Notes: a model not told the origin generated them from the letters alone. 64,000 nt of DNA from Lysobacter_L cavernae (GCF_042648505.1 NZ_JBHRXK010000003.1:310001-374000); one strand, 5' to 3'; counted from the stretch's first letter, positions 7,303 to 15,790 are shown. Numbers and translations are program-made.

Positions 7303-8274
7303 TCAACGCAGCCAGCCCTTGCGCTTGATGTAGATCAGCGGCAACAACGCGGCGACCAGGGTCAGCACGATCGACATCGCGAAACCGTGCTTCCAGCTCA
7401 GCTCGGGCATCACCGAGAAATTCATGCCGTAGAACGTGGCCACCAGGGTCGGCGGCAGGAACACCGCGGTGATGATGGTGAATACCTTCACGATCTGGTT
7501 CTGCTTGATGTTGAGCAGGCCGACCACCGAGTTCTGCAGATAGCGCACCTTGTCGTGCTCGAAGGCGGCGTGCTCCTTGACGCCGTTGACGTCGGCGATC
7601 AGTTCCTTGACCAGTCCCTGCAGGTCAGGATCCTTGCGCGGATCGACCTCGCCGTTGAGGTAGCGCACCACGCGTGCGAGTGCGAGCTGGCTTTCCAGGC
7701 AGTTCGAGATCAGCTCCTCGCTGTCGTTGAGCTCCAGCAGTGTTTCGGTGAGATCGCTGACGCCCAGTTCACGGCCGTCCGTGCCGGTCTCGTTGGACAG
7801 CCGTGCGATGGTGTCAGCGGTCTGCTCCAGCGCCTCGGCAATGGCTTCGATCACCTGACTGGTGCCGTCGTTGATTCCGGCCAGGATCATGCGCAATAGC
7901 GACTTGGCGTCAGTGGCCTGCTGCGGCCGCCGTGCCAGGCGCTGCATGGCGCGATTGAGCGGGGTGAACTCGGCAGTGTCGTGCAGGGTCACCAGCACGC
8001 GGTCGCCGAGCACGAAGGTGACCTTGTGGAACTCCGGCTCGCGGCGCTCGTCCATCGCCACGATCTCGGCGAACAGGTACAGGTACTCCTCGTCCTCGTG
8101 GACGCTGGTGTGCGCGAGCTGCGGATCGACGTTGTAACGGACGCGCAGTTCGGCCAGCGTGTCGGCATCGGACTGGCCGACGTCGATCCAGAGGAAGCCG
8201 CCTTCGACCGGCAGTTCGGCGATGCCGGCGCGGGTCTCGATCTTGTCGTGGTTGCGGTGGATGGAACGGATCAT
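7303..8274 (-). CDS. corA: CorA-family magnesium/cobalt transporter
   Basis: A 323-residue protein. GAGGAG lies before the ATG at 8274, whereas a longer in-frame start lacks a site. A long cytoplasmic head leads into the stalk helix. Two transmembrane helices lie at the C terminus with the conserved Y-G-M-N (near residues 282-285) between them, followed by the basic tail I-K-R-K-G-W-L-R. CorA channels form pentamers in the inner membrane and import Mg2+; Co2+ and Ni2+ can also pass. It follows two small genes on the same strand with gaps of 10 and 19 nt, so all three are likely one operon. Confidence 0.9.
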   Translation of the reverse strand: MIRSIHRNHDKIETRAGIAELPVEGGFLWIDVGQSDADTLAELRVRYNVDPQLAHTSVHEDEEYLYLFAEIVAMDERREPEFHKVTFVLGDRVLVTLHDTAEFTPLNRAMQRLARRPQQATDAKSLLRMILAGINDGTSQVIEAIAEALEQTADTIARLSNETGTDGRELGVSDLTETLLELNDSEELISNCLESQLALARVVRYLNGEVDPRKDPDLQGLVKELIADVNGVKEHAAFEHDKVRYLQNSVVGLLNIKQNQIVKVFTIITAVFLPPTLVATFYGMNFSVMPELSWKHGFAMSIVLTLVAALLPLIYIKRKGWLR

Positions 8275-8284
8275 CGCGGGCTCC

Positions 8285-8536
8285 TCAATTCTTGTTCTTG
8301 TCTGCTGCAGTGGTATCGGCGGCTGTCTTCGCGTTCGGGGCGGCAGGTGCCTTCCGCACGGGCTCACCATGTGACGGCGAGGTTGAAGACGTCACCGTCT
8401 CGGTACCGCTCGGCATCGCGAAATGGATCGCCAGCAGGGCGCCGGACAACAGCAGGTACAGGATCACCACGGCGAGGATCACCTCGTTCTCCAGCCGCGA
8501 CTTCTTCGCGGCGCTGCGTTCGCGCTTGATGTTCAT
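8285..8536 (-). CDS. Small single-pass membrane protein upstream of corA
   Basis: An 83-residue protein with AGGAAA before its ATG. The N terminus is strongly basic (M-N-I-K-R-E-R-S-A-A-K-K-S-R). One helix of about 20 residues (V-I-L-A-V-V-I-L-Y-L-L-L-S-G) crosses the membrane. The rest is a Thr/Ser/Pro/Ala-rich low-complexity tail ending D-K-N-K-N, predicted to face the periplasm. No family is recognised. Its position 10 nt before corA suggests a role with the transporter, or simply co-transcription. Confidence 0.6.
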   Translation of the reverse strand: MNIKRERSAAKKSRLENEVILAVVILYLLLSGALLAIHFAMPSGTETVTSSTSPSHGEPVRKAPAAPNAKTAADTTAADKNKN

Positions 8537-8555
8537 GGGAAGTTTCCTGGAGTGC

Positions 8556-9230
8556 TCAGTTCGGTAGCAGGACGTTGAGGCCGACGGTCAGCCAGGGCGC
8601 GTGTTTCATGCCGTCCTGGTGGCCCAACATCAGATCGAGGCTGGCGCGGTCGTTGAGGGCGCGGCGCACGCCGAGTTGCGCGGTGAATCCGCCGCGGTGG
8701 TCGCCAAAGGCCTCGGCCAACAGCGTCCACTCCGCGGCGAGCACGTGCTCGATGCCAAGGCCGCCGGTCAGTGCGTCGGGGCCGTTGCGCGGTTCGCTCC
8801 AGCCCAGATTGGCGTGCAGCACGGTGCGTCGCTGCGGATCGAGCGCGACGCTGGCCGGGACGTTTAGCGCCCAGCCCTCGCCGTGGTTGTGCGCGCCGTT
8901 CCAGGTCGTGGCGAGCGAGACGCCGAGGCCCCAGTCGTGAGTGTCGAAGTCGCGCAACAGGTGCTTGAGCCCCAGGCTGGCAATCGGGCCGTGCGAGGGA
9001 TGGGCGTACTGGCTGAGGCCGAGGCCGAATTCGGTACCGGCCAGGTTGCAGGCCGGCACCGCGGTGAGTTCCTGGCCGGGGGCATAGGCGCGCGCCCAGG
9101 CTTCGACCTGGCAGTGGCCGGCCGGCGTGATGGCTGCGTCATCGACGAGCAGACTGGCGCCTGCCCGTGCGTCGCCGACGGGTGTGGTGATCAACGCCAT
9201 CACGATGGCGAACGGAAACTTCAAGGGCAT
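8556..9230 (-). CDS. Exported beta-strand-rich protein, likely outer-membrane
   Basis: A 224-residue protein. The ATG at 9230 follows GGAG with a 7-nt gap. Residues 1 to about 24 are a signal peptide with cleavage near D-A-R-A-G. The mature part is rich in alternating hydrophobic strands with aromatic ends (F-G-L-G-L-S-Q-Y-A, L-N-V-P-A-S-V-A-L, G-F-T-A-Q-L-G-V-R-R) and ends in L-T-V-G-L-N-V-L-L-P-N, so it may form a small barrel. One Cys pair (G-H-C-Q and P-A-C-N) could form a disulphide. No function is assigned. It is the first gene of the likely operon leading to corA, and a 7-bp leader hairpin lies at 9259-9282. Confidence 0.6.
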   Translation of the reverse strand: MPLKFPFAIVMALITTPVGDARAGASLLVDDAAITPAGHCQVEAWARAYAPGQELTAVPACNLAGTEFGLGLSQYAHPSHGPIASLGLKHLLRDFDTHDWGLGVSLATTWNGAHNHGEGWALNVPASVALDPQRRTVLHANLGWSEPRNGPDALTGGLGIEHVLAAEWTLLAEAFGDHRGGFTAQLGVRRALNDRASLDLMLGHQDGMKHAPWLTVGLNVLLPN

Positions 9231-9580
9231 TGGCAATCTCCGGACAAACGGAAATGCCAAAGACCTCCCTCTCGGGGTCTTTACCGAACCAGCGTTGCTT
9301 GTGTGGAGATTCGAGGCTCGAACCTGGCGGCTCGAACGATTCGGCTCCGTCCTGCGCGGACGGCGCCGACCTGGGACTTATCCAGACCTGATGCGTTCCG
9401 TCAGCGCGTGGGCTGCAGCGAAGGTCTAGATCGACTGTCCAAGGTGAGTGGCCTCTGGGCGGGTTGAGTGCGGCGCGCATGATCGACCCGTGCGCCGCCC
9501 GGGTCAACCCCAATGCGGATGTTTTTATTCAGAAGTTACGCGCGGCGCATGTCGATTGCGCCGCGCAGATGCTGCGCGGC
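9231..9580. other. 350-bp gap: leader hairpin and downstream hairpin, no gene
   Basis: The gap lies upstream of the exported-protein gene and downstream of the alkaline phosphatase gene, both on the minus strand. AAAGACC / GGTCTTT at 9259-9282 forms a hairpin in the leader of the former. A perfect 10-bp stem GCGCGGCGCA / TGCGCCGCGC at 9540-9566 follows the phosphatase and may end its transcript, but no T-run follows on the minus strand. No credible coding frame was found. Confidence 0.5.
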
Positions 9581-11290
9581 TCAGCCTTGCTTGAATTTCT
9601 CGGGCTTCGGCAATTCCACCGGCACGCCGTTGCGATCGCAATCGCCGGCCTCGCACAACGTGGCGCGCAGCTGCGGCATCGCCTGCAGCAGAAAGTGGAA
9701 GATCGTGTTCTGTTCGACGCTGCCGCGCACCGCTTCGCTGCCGGGGCCACGCGCCCAGATGCCGACATCGTCGCCGCCGTGCGATTCGGCGCTGGTCGGG
9801 ACCAGCGCTTCCTGCAGGAAATCCGGATGCTCCGTGTCGACCTTGCTCAGGTCGGGGCGGCCGTGCTCGGCCACCTGCGTGCCGCTGGCGTGGTGCGGGA
9901 AGCGCTTGGGGCCTTCCGGCTGTTGCGCACTGGCGCCGACGTAGCCAGGGCCGTTGCTGTAGTTGAGGGTGGTGTAGGGCAGGCCGAGCGCGTCGCGCGC
10001 GTATTGCGTGGGGTCGCCGTCCTCGCCGCTGCCACCGCGCACCTTGCCGAGCATCGGATTGCCACGCACCGGATAGCCGACGAAGCTCAGCGTGTGGGCG
10101 TGGTCGGCGGTGACCAGGATCAGGGTGTCGTCGGCGGAGGTGAGTTCGTTGGCGGCCTGCACCGCCTCGCTCAGCGCGATGGTGTCGGTGAGCGCGCGGT
10201 AGGCGTTGCCCTGGTGGTGGGCGTGGTCGATGCGGCCGCCTTCGACCAGCAGCACGTAGCCGTTCGGGTTCTTGTGCAGGCGCGTGATCGCGGCACGGGT
10301 CATCTCGGCCAGCGTCGGCTCGCCGGCGCCGTCCTGCGGCCGGTCGTGCGAGTACTGCATGTGGTCGGGCTCGAACAGCGCCAGCAACGGCGCATCGGCC
10401 GGTGCGGCGGCGAGCTGCTGGGCATTCCACGCATAGGCGCCGTTGGGGTGACGCTGCTTCCAGTCGGCGATCAGGTCGCGGCCGTCGAGGCGCTGGCCGA
10501 CCTTGTCGTCGTACTCGGGGTCGCGCTGCTCGACCGTCATGAAGTTGCCGCGGCCGCCGCCCATCAGCACGTCGGGGCCATGACCGAACGGCGATTCGAT
10601 CATCTGCCGGGCGATATCGGCGCAGCCGGCGGCCTTGGCGTCTTCGGGCAGGTCGGTGTCGTTCTCCCAGTTGCGGTCGGCCGAGTGGCTGAAGGTCGCG
10701 CCGGGCGTGGCGTGGGTGACGCGGGTGGTGGTGACCACGCCGGTGGCGAAGCCGCGGCTGGCGGCCAGCTCCCACAGGGTCAGGATCGGCGTGGCCTGGG
10801 CCTGCGCGCAATTGCCGCGCGCGGCCTGCTGACCGATGCTGAGCACGCCGGCACGGGTCTTCACGCCGGTCGCCATCGCGCTCATCGTGCCGGCCGAGTC
10901 GGGCGTCTGCGAGTCGGTGTTGTAGGTCTTGCTCAGCGCGGTCGCCGGGAAACGCTCCCAGCTCAGCCGGTTCTCCTCGCCCGGGCCGCCCTTGCGCTGG
11001 CCGTCGAGGATGCGCGCGGCGGCGACCGTGGTCAGGCTCATGCCGTCGCCGACGAACAGGATCACGTTCTTCGCCTTGCCGGCCATCGCGCCGCGCTGCG
11101 CGGCCTGGGCGGCGCCGTCGCGGAACCACCACGCCGGGGTTTCCGCGTCGGGGTGGCGGATCAGCGGCACGTCGACCTGCAGGGCGGAGCCAGTCGCATC
11201 GGTGCGCACCGGCGCGGTGCCGGCGCAGGCGCTGGCGAGCAGCGTGGTGGCGAGGGCGAGGGCGAGGCTGACGCTGGGCAGTCGTGACAT
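9581..11290 (-). CDS. phoA: Alkaline phosphatase
   Basis: A 569-residue exported enzyme that removes phosphate from phosphomonoesters outside the inner membrane. The signal region ends L-L-A-S-A-C, so Cys22 may be a lipid-attachment site, although the lipobox is not ideal. Metal and catalytic motifs of the family appear in order: F-V-G-D-G-M-S, the phosphorylated Ser in D-S-A-G-T-M-S-A, E-G-G-R-I-D-H-A-H-H, T-A-D-H-A-H and E-S-H-G-G-D-D-V. The ATG at 11290 is used. The divergent symporter gene starts 148 nt away, and the intergenic space presumably carries both promoters. A Pho box was not recognised. Confidence 0.9.
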   Translation of the reverse strand: MSRLPSVSLALALATTLLASACAGTAPVRTDATGSALQVDVPLIRHPDAETPAWWFRDGAAQAAQRGAMAGKAKNVILFVGDGMSLTTVAAARILDGQRKGGPGEENRLSWERFPATALSKTYNTDSQTPDSAGTMSAMATGVKTRAGVLSIGQQAARGNCAQAQATPILTLWELAASRGFATGVVTTTRVTHATPGATFSHSADRNWENDTDLPEDAKAAGCADIARQMIESPFGHGPDVLMGGGRGNFMTVEQRDPEYDDKVGQRLDGRDLIADWKQRHPNGAYAWNAQQLAAAPADAPLLALFEPDHMQYSHDRPQDGAGEPTLAEMTRAAITRLHKNPNGYVLLVEGGRIDHAHHQGNAYRALTDTIALSEAVQAANELTSADDTLILVTADHAHTLSFVGYPVRGNPMLGKVRGGSGEDGDPTQYARDALGLPYTTLNYSNGPGYVGASAQQPEGPKRFPHHASGTQVAEHGRPDLSKVDTEHPDFLQEALVPTSAESHGGDDVGIWARGPGSEAVRGSVEQNTIFHFLLQAMPQLRATLCEAGDCDRNGVPVELPKPEKFKQG

Positions 11291-11438
11291 CGGCAAGGCT
11301 TCAGATCGGGTAAACCGCGATTATGCCGTGTGTTATTGCAACCAATAGGACACCGGTGTTGCATTGACGGGGTCGTCGGCGCGTCCCGGCTCGGCTATCG
11401 TGCAAACTCGACAGAATAGGTAAACCCCTGAGGTCTCG

Positions 11439-12737
11439 ATGAAGCTGGTTTCGGCCTGGTTGCGCATTCCGTTCTGGCAACGCGTGCTGGCGGGCTTCGT
11501 GCTCGGAGCCCTGGCGGGCTGGTTGTTCGGGCACTCGGCCGAGACCTGGTTCGGACCGCTCGGCACGATCTACGTCACCCTGATCAAGATGATCGCGGTG
11601 CCGCTGGTGTTCTTCGCGGTGATGAACGCGATCGGCAGCCTGCATGGGCAGAAATCGGTCGCCGCGCTTGGCGGCCGCACCTTCGTCTGGTTCGCCATCA
11701 CCGCCGCGTTGGCGGTGGGGGTCGGCCTGCTCGTGGGCTGGGTGCTGCAACCTGGCAAAGGCCTCACCGGCCTGACCATGGCGCCGGACTACAGCGTGCG
11801 CCAGCTGCCATCGCCGTTGCAGGTACTGCTCGACGTGGTGCCGGGCAATCCGTTCAAGGCACTCAGTGAAGGCAAGATCCTGCAGGTGATCGTGTTCGCC
11901 GGCCTGGTCGGCTTCGCCCTGGTCAAGCTCGGCGAAAAAACCGCCGGCCTGCGCAAACTGGTCGGCGAGGCCAGCGACACGATGGTGCAGGTCACCCGCT
12001 TCGTGCTGGAAATGACCCCGCTGGGGACCTTCGGCCTGATCGCCTCGCTGGTCGGCGCCTACGGCTTCGAGAAGCTGCTGCCGCTGGGCACGTTCGTGTT
12101 CGCGCTGTACCTGGCCTGCGCGATCCATATCGTCTTCGTCTACGGCAGCCTGGTCGCGTTGCACGGGCTCAACCCGCTGAAGTTCTTCCGTGGCGCGGCG
12201 CCGGGCATGCAGGTGGCGTTCGTGGCCTCGTCGAGTTTCGCGGCGATGCCGGTGGCGATCCGCTCGGTCACCCACAACCTCGGCGTCGATCGCGACTACG
12301 CCGCGTTCGCGGTGCCACTGGGCGCCAGCATCAAGATGGACGGCTGCGGCGCGATCTATCCGGCGCTGACCTCGATGTTCGTCGCCCAGTACTTTGGCCT
12401 GCAGCTGGAGCCGAGCCAGTACTTCACCATCCTGATCGCGTCGGTGCTCGGCAGCTTCGGCACCGCCGGCGTGCCCGGCACTGCCATCGTGATGGTGACG
12501 CTGGTGCTGTCGGCAGCCGGCCTGCCGCTGGAAGGCATCGGCTATCTGGTCGCGATCGACCGCGTGCTCGACATGATGCGCACCATGACGAATGTGACGG
12601 GGCAGATGCTGGTGCCGGTGCTGGTGGCCAAGGAGACCGGCCTGCTCGACCGTGAGGTCTACGAGGCCGCATCCAGCAATGTCGGCATTGCCGAGGGCGA
12701 GCGGGCCGAGATCGGGCCGGTCAAGGACGTAGCCTGA
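11439..12737 (+). CDS. Dicarboxylate/amino-acid:cation symporter (DAACS family)
   Basis: A 432-residue inner-membrane transporter with about eight helices and two re-entrant loops. The N-terminal helix F-W-Q-R-V-L-A-G-F-V-L-G and the P-L-V-F-F-A-V-M-N motif are typical. The first re-entrant loop has S-S-S-F-A-A-M-P, where many members have S-S-A-A-T-L-P. The substrate-binding region reads P-L-G-A-S-I-K-M-D-G-C-G in place of the common N-M-D-G-T-A, which points to an unusual substrate. The family takes up C4-dicarboxylates, glutamate or aspartate with Na+ or H+. The downstream acetyltransferase gene begins directly at its stop codon. Confidence 0.85.
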   Translation: MKLVSAWLRIPFWQRVLAGFVLGALAGWLFGHSAETWFGPLGTIYVTLIKMIAVPLVFFAVMNAIGSLHGQKSVAALGGRTFVWFAITAALAVGVGLLVGWVLQPGKGLTGLTMAPDYSVRQLPSPLQVLLDVVPGNPFKALSEGKILQVIVFAGLVGFALVKLGEKTAGLRKLVGEASDTMVQVTRFVLEMTPLGTFGLIASLVGAYGFEKLLPLGTFVFALYLACAIHIVFVYGSLVALHGLNPLKFFRGAAPGMQVAFVASSSFAAMPVAIRSVTHNLGVDRDYAAFAVPLGASIKMDGCGAIYPALTSMFVAQYFGLQLEPSQYFTILIASVLGSFGTAGVPGTAIVMVTLVLSAAGLPLEGIGYLVAIDRVLDMMRTMTNVTGQMLVPVLVAKETGLLDREVYEAASSNVGIAEGERAEIGPVKDVA

Positions 12738-13175
12738 GTGACCGCCGCTGGTGCCGACGCCATCGAGTTGCTCGAGCGCTTTCCCGGTGTCGACGACTAC
12801 TGCCGGTTGCGTGTCGAGGCCGGCATGTCGGCACGTAGTGTCGAGGCCGCCGCGCGTGGCCTGCCCCATACGCTGTATGGCGTGAGCCTGCTGCACCAGG
12901 GCCGGGTGATCGGCATGGGCCGCATCATTGGCGATGGCGGCTGTTTCTTTACCGTGGTCGACATCGCCGTGGCACCGCAGCATCAGGGTCGTGGCCTGGG
13001 CAAGCGCATCATGACCACGCTCGATGCCTGGCTGCGCGCCAACGCGCCGGTGTCCTCGGTGGTGTCACTGGTCGCCGATGGCGACGCCAGGCACCTGTAT
13101 GCCCAATACGGTTTTGTCGAGAGCGCACCATACGCGGTCAACATGGAGTACCGGGTCGGCCCTGCATCATCGTAG
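12738..13175 (+). CDS. GNAT-family N-acetyltransferase
   Basis: A 145-residue protein starting with GTG immediately after the transporter's TGA, so it is translationally coupled. The acetyl-CoA loop is Q-H-Q-G-R-G-L-G (matching R/Q-x-x-G-x-G/A) after the strand F-T-V-V-D-I-A-V-A-P. The end has L-Y-A-Q-Y-G-F-V-E-S, the usual GNAT beta-5/helix region. The substrate is unknown. Small GNAT proteins of this kind often acetylate amino acids, polyamines or drugs, and the link to the symporter may hint at a shared substrate. Confidence 0.8.
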   Translation: MTAAGADAIELLERFPGVDDYCRLRVEAGMSARSVEAAARGLPHTLYGVSLLHQGRVIGMGRIIGDGGCFFTVVDIAVAPQHQGRGLGKRIMTTLDAWLRANAPVSSVVSLVADGDARHLYAQYGFVESAPYAVNMEYRVGPASS

Positions 13176-13218
13176 TGAGCTGCGGCATACTCCGGCGAAC
13201 TCAACGGAAGGGGATGGC

Positions 13219-13767
13219 ATGAGGCCGCTGGTCATTGCTTTGGGCATCGTGATGCTTGCGGGTTGCGCAATCACCCCGGTGATGCAGGATGATCCTTCAC
13301 GCGCCGGCAATGTCGGCGTCACCGACATCACCCGCTTCGTACCAGCCAACGCGCGCATCGTGCTGGCCGAGAACGAAACCTTCCTGGTGGCGATCGACGA
13401 CGCCGCCAACGCGCCTCCCGTCTATCCAGAAGCACTGCTGGCGCGCCAACTCCCGCCACGTACGGTCTGCCTGAGCGTCGGCATCGCCGAGGACGGGCAG
13501 GTCATCTCGTCCACACCGGTGGATCAATCGCCGGACTGCCCCGGCCCAGACGCCGTGGAAGCAGCATTCTTCGCTGCAGCGGCACAGGCAGTGCAGGGTT
13601 GGCGTTACGACCCGGCCCTGCGCTGTGTATTCCCGGACGCCATGACCAAGGCCGACGCCAATGCCAGTTGCAGCGGCGGTCGCGAAGTCGCGCAGGCGGT
13701 GAGCCTGGCCTATCGCTTTGTGTTCGAGCAGCGCGACGGGCGTGGCTCGGTGCGGATGTCGCAGTAA
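13219..13767 (+). CDS. Lipoprotein with a TonB-C-like domain
   Basis: A 182-residue protein with GGAAGGGG before the ATG at 13219. Residues 1-16 are a lipoprotein signal with the lipobox L-A-G-C, so Cys16 would be acylated. The mature part has P-P-V-Y-P-E-A-L-L-A-R-Q, then V-C-L-S-V-G-I-A-E-D-G-Q-V, close to the conserved start of TonB C-terminal domains (Y-P-x-x-A, then V-x-V-x-I-x-x-D-G-x-V). Three further Cys in the mature part may form disulphides. Such orphan domains occur in xanthomonad periplasmic proteins. The function is unknown; TonB-like energy transfer is not implied because the membrane anchor and Pro-rich linker are missing. Confidence 0.65.
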   Translation: MRPLVIALGIVMLAGCAITPVMQDDPSRAGNVGVTDITRFVPANARIVLAENETFLVAIDDAANAPPVYPEALLARQLPPRTVCLSVGIAEDGQVISSTPVDQSPDCPGPDAVEAAFFAAAAQAVQGWRYDPALRCVFPDAMTKADANASCSGGREVAQAVSLAYRFVFEQRDGRGSVRMSQ

Positions 13768-13774
13768 GCATCCG

Positions 13775-14407
13775 ATGACCATCGGGGACATGCGGCACCG
13801 CGCGTTGTTGGTCGATTTCGACGGCGTGCTGCGGCATTGGCCCGACAACGACCATGCGATCGAGCGCGAGCATGGTCTGGAGGCCGGCGCGATCCGTCGG
13901 GTAGCGTTCGATCCAGACTTGCTGGCACGCGTCGTCTCGGGAGGTCTGTCGGATACGGCCTGGCGTAAGGCCATCGTCGACAGGTTGTCTGGGGATTACT
14001 CGGATGCCAACGTCCAAGTTGCGGTTGAGCAGTGGTCGCGTCCCGTGGGCGTGTTGGATGAGGACGTTCTGGCGTTGCTGATTCGAGCGCGGCGGCGCGT
14101 GCGCGTGGTGTTGGTCACGAATGCCTCGACGCGACTCGATGCGGACCTGCGTGCACTGCGGCTGGACAACACCTTCTACGCGGTGGTTAATTCCAGCCAG
14201 GTCGGCGTGGCCAAACCTGATCCGGCGTTCTTCGAGGTGGCCTTGTCACAAGCGGGAGTCGCTGCAGAGCGCGCGCTTTATGTCGACGATGCAATCACCA
14301 ACGTCGCGGTCGCTCGCGAGCTTGGCATCACGTCGAAGGTTCATGATGATGCTGAATCGCTGCACGCCTTCCTGCTCGAGCATGGCGCACTCGTGATCGA
14401 GCCTTAG
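13775..14407 (+). CDS. HAD-superfamily hydrolase
   Basis: A 210-residue HAD-fold phosphatase. Motif I is V-D-F-D-G-V-L, whose first Asp would be the nucleophile; motif II is V-T-N-A-S; motif III has K-P-D-P-A-F-F; motif IV is Y-V-D-D-A-I-T-N-V. All catalytic positions are present. A four-helix cap lies between motifs I and II, as in the phosphoglycolate phosphatase/dehalogenase-like subfamily. The substrate cannot be predicted. The ATG at 13775 is used; an ATG at 13790 (M-R-H-R-A-L-L) after GGGG is equally likely. The gene follows the lipoprotein gene by 7 nt and ends 4 nt before the convergent NUDIX gene. Confidence 0.8.
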   Translation: MTIGDMRHRALLVDFDGVLRHWPDNDHAIEREHGLEAGAIRRVAFDPDLLARVVSGGLSDTAWRKAIVDRLSGDYSDANVQVAVEQWSRPVGVLDEDVLALLIRARRRVRVVLVTNASTRLDADLRALRLDNTFYAVVNSSQVGVAKPDPAFFEVALSQAGVAAERALYVDDAITNVAVARELGITSKVHDDAESLHAFLLEHGALVIEP

Positions 14408-14411
14408 CGAG

Positions 14412-14900
14412 TCATAGCCTCGAGTACGACCACGACACCATGCGTCCGTCGCGGTACGGCATCACGCCGTGGAACGGGCGCGGGTCGTCGTCGAACACCA
14501 GCGGCAGGAAGTTGCGGTCACCTTCCCACATCGGCAGCTCATGCAGGCGCTCCAGTGGCACCCATTCCAGCGTTCCCTCCGGATTGCTGGCGAACGGCGT
14601 GCCGTGGAAGCGGGTGATCACGAACACGAAGCCGAGCCAGTCCTCGCCGTGCTTGCCGAAGCCGGGCCAGCTGATCGTGCCGCGCAGGGTCAGCTCCTCG
14701 CAGTCGATGCCGGCCTCCTCATGGATCTCGCGGCGCATGCCGGCGAGCACGTCCTCGTCCGGCTCGAGCTTGCCGCCGAGGCCGTTGTACTTGCCGACCT
14801 GGTGGTCGTCCGGGCGCGCGTTGCGGTGGACCATCAGCACCTCGCGGCCGTCGGGCGAGAGCACGTAGCCGAGCGTGGCGACGATCGGTGTGTACGGCAT
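14412..14900 (-). CDS. NUDIX hydrolase, MutT/8-oxo-dGTPase-like
   Basis: A 162-residue protein with a perfect Nudix box from Gly43 to Ile65 (G-x5-E-x7-R-E-x-x-E-E-x-G-I). The start T-L-G-Y-V-L-S and the later W-P-G-F-G-K-H-G-E-D-W form matches MutT/MTH1-like enzymes that hydrolyse oxidised or non-standard nucleoside triphosphates to the monophosphate and pyrophosphate. Its ATG overlaps the stop of the upstream beta-lactamase gene (TGATG), so both lie on one transcript and are translated together. No functional link with beta-lactam resistance is known. Confidence 0.85.
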   Translation of the reverse strand: MPYTPIVATLGYVLSPDGREVLMVHRNARPDDHQVGKYNGLGGKLEPDEDVLAGMRREIHEEAGIDCEELTLRGTISWPGFGKHGEDWLGFVFVITRFHGTPFASNPEGTLEWVPLERLHELPMWEGDRNFLPLVFDDDPRPFHGVMPYRDGRMVSWSYSRL

Positions 14901-15790
14901 CAGCGCTTGTCTCCGCGCTGCTTGCTCAGTTGCGCGTCGAACGCTTTTTCAGCGCGCTCGGCGTAAGTGCTGCAGGTCATCGGCGACTTGTGCGGTGCCG
15001 CCGTATTGGCCGGCGTCCAGCCGCTGGCGTCGGGGTGTGGCGTCAGCAGCAGGTCACAGGGCAGCGTGCGCACGGCGGCGAAGCCGCGGCGGTAGTCGTC
15101 GACGATGTGCGGGTAGCGCGGGTTGTCGATCAGCTGGTAGTCCGGCGCGCTGAGGCTGTCGGTGTAGGCGATGCGCAGCGGCTTGCCATCCTTCCGGTCA
15201 GTCCAGGTCCAGCTGATGCTGCCGGGTGTGTGCGCCGGGGTGAAGTGCGCGGTGAAGTGCAGGCCGCCGAGCTCAACCGTTTCGCCATCCATGACCAGGC
15301 GATCGACGCGCGGCGCCGGATACAGCAGGCCGTCGCCGTAATGCAGGTCGTTGCTGCCGCCGCGCGCCAGCAATGCGGCCGATTCGGCGTTGCTGAGCAA
15401 CTGCGCACCGGTGGCGCGTTGCACTGCCGCCAGCGGGCCGGCGTGGTCGGCGTGGGCGTGGCTGTGCAGGATCAGCTTGAGTTCGGAGGGGGCGATGCCG
15501 AGTTCGCGCATCCGCGTGAGCAGCATGTCCGCGGCCTGCGGCATGCCGCCATCGATCAGCACCGCGCCGGCGTCGGTCTTGATCAACAGTGCGCTGAGAC
15601 CCTCGGTGCCGATGTACCAGCTGCGGTCCGCGATCGCGAACGGTGCGACCGGTTGCCGCCAACTGTCGCGCACTTCGTACGCCTGCAACTGCGGCAGCAC
15701 GGGTTCGGCGGCGTGGACGGGCGCGGGGCTGGCGATGGTGGCAGCGACCAGCAGGGCGACCGCGAGGGCAGGTGTACGCAGCGACAGCAT
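14900..15790 (-). CDS. Class B3 metallo-beta-lactamase, L1-like
   Basis: A 296-residue periplasmic enzyme. Residues 1-28 are a signal peptide ending V-H-A-A. The zinc ligands of subclass B3 are all present: His111, His113, Asp115 and His116 in H-A-H-A-D-H, His187 in H-T-P-G-S, and His252 in T-P-H-P-D. Two Cys, 245 and 273, correspond to the disulphide of Stenotrophomonas L1, and stretches such as A-E-S-A-A-L-L-A-R-G-G-S closely match L1. It should hydrolyse penicillins, cephalosporins and carbapenems. The ATG at 15790 has only a weak ribosome site. There is no mobile element or ampR-like regulator beside it, so it looks intrinsic. It precedes and overlaps the NUDIX gene. Confidence 0.9.
   Translation of the reverse strand: MLSLRTPALAVALLVAATIASPAPVHAAEPVLPQLQAYEVRDSWRQPVAPFAIADRSWYIGTEGLSALLIKTDAGAVLIDGGMPQAADMLLTRMRELGIAPSELKLILHSHAHADHAGPLAAVQRATGAQLLSNAESAALLARGGSNDLHYGDGLLYPAPRVDRLVMDGETVELGGLHFTAHFTPAHTPGSISWTWTDRKDGKPLRIAYTDSLSAPDYQLIDNPRYPHIVDDYRRGFAAVRTLPCDLLLTPHPDASGWTPANTAAPHKSPMTCSTYAERAEKAFDAQLSKQRGDKR

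Noticed and set aside
9464..11287. A 607-codon open frame on the plus strand opposite the alkaline phosphatase gene
   Set aside because: It is a by-product of GC-rich codons in phoA; the sequence is Ala/Arg/Gly/Val-rich with no family motif, and phoA has all catalytic motifs.
14900..15790. A mobile resistance gene cassette
   Set aside because: No attC, integrase, insertion sequence or composition change flanks the beta-lactamase.
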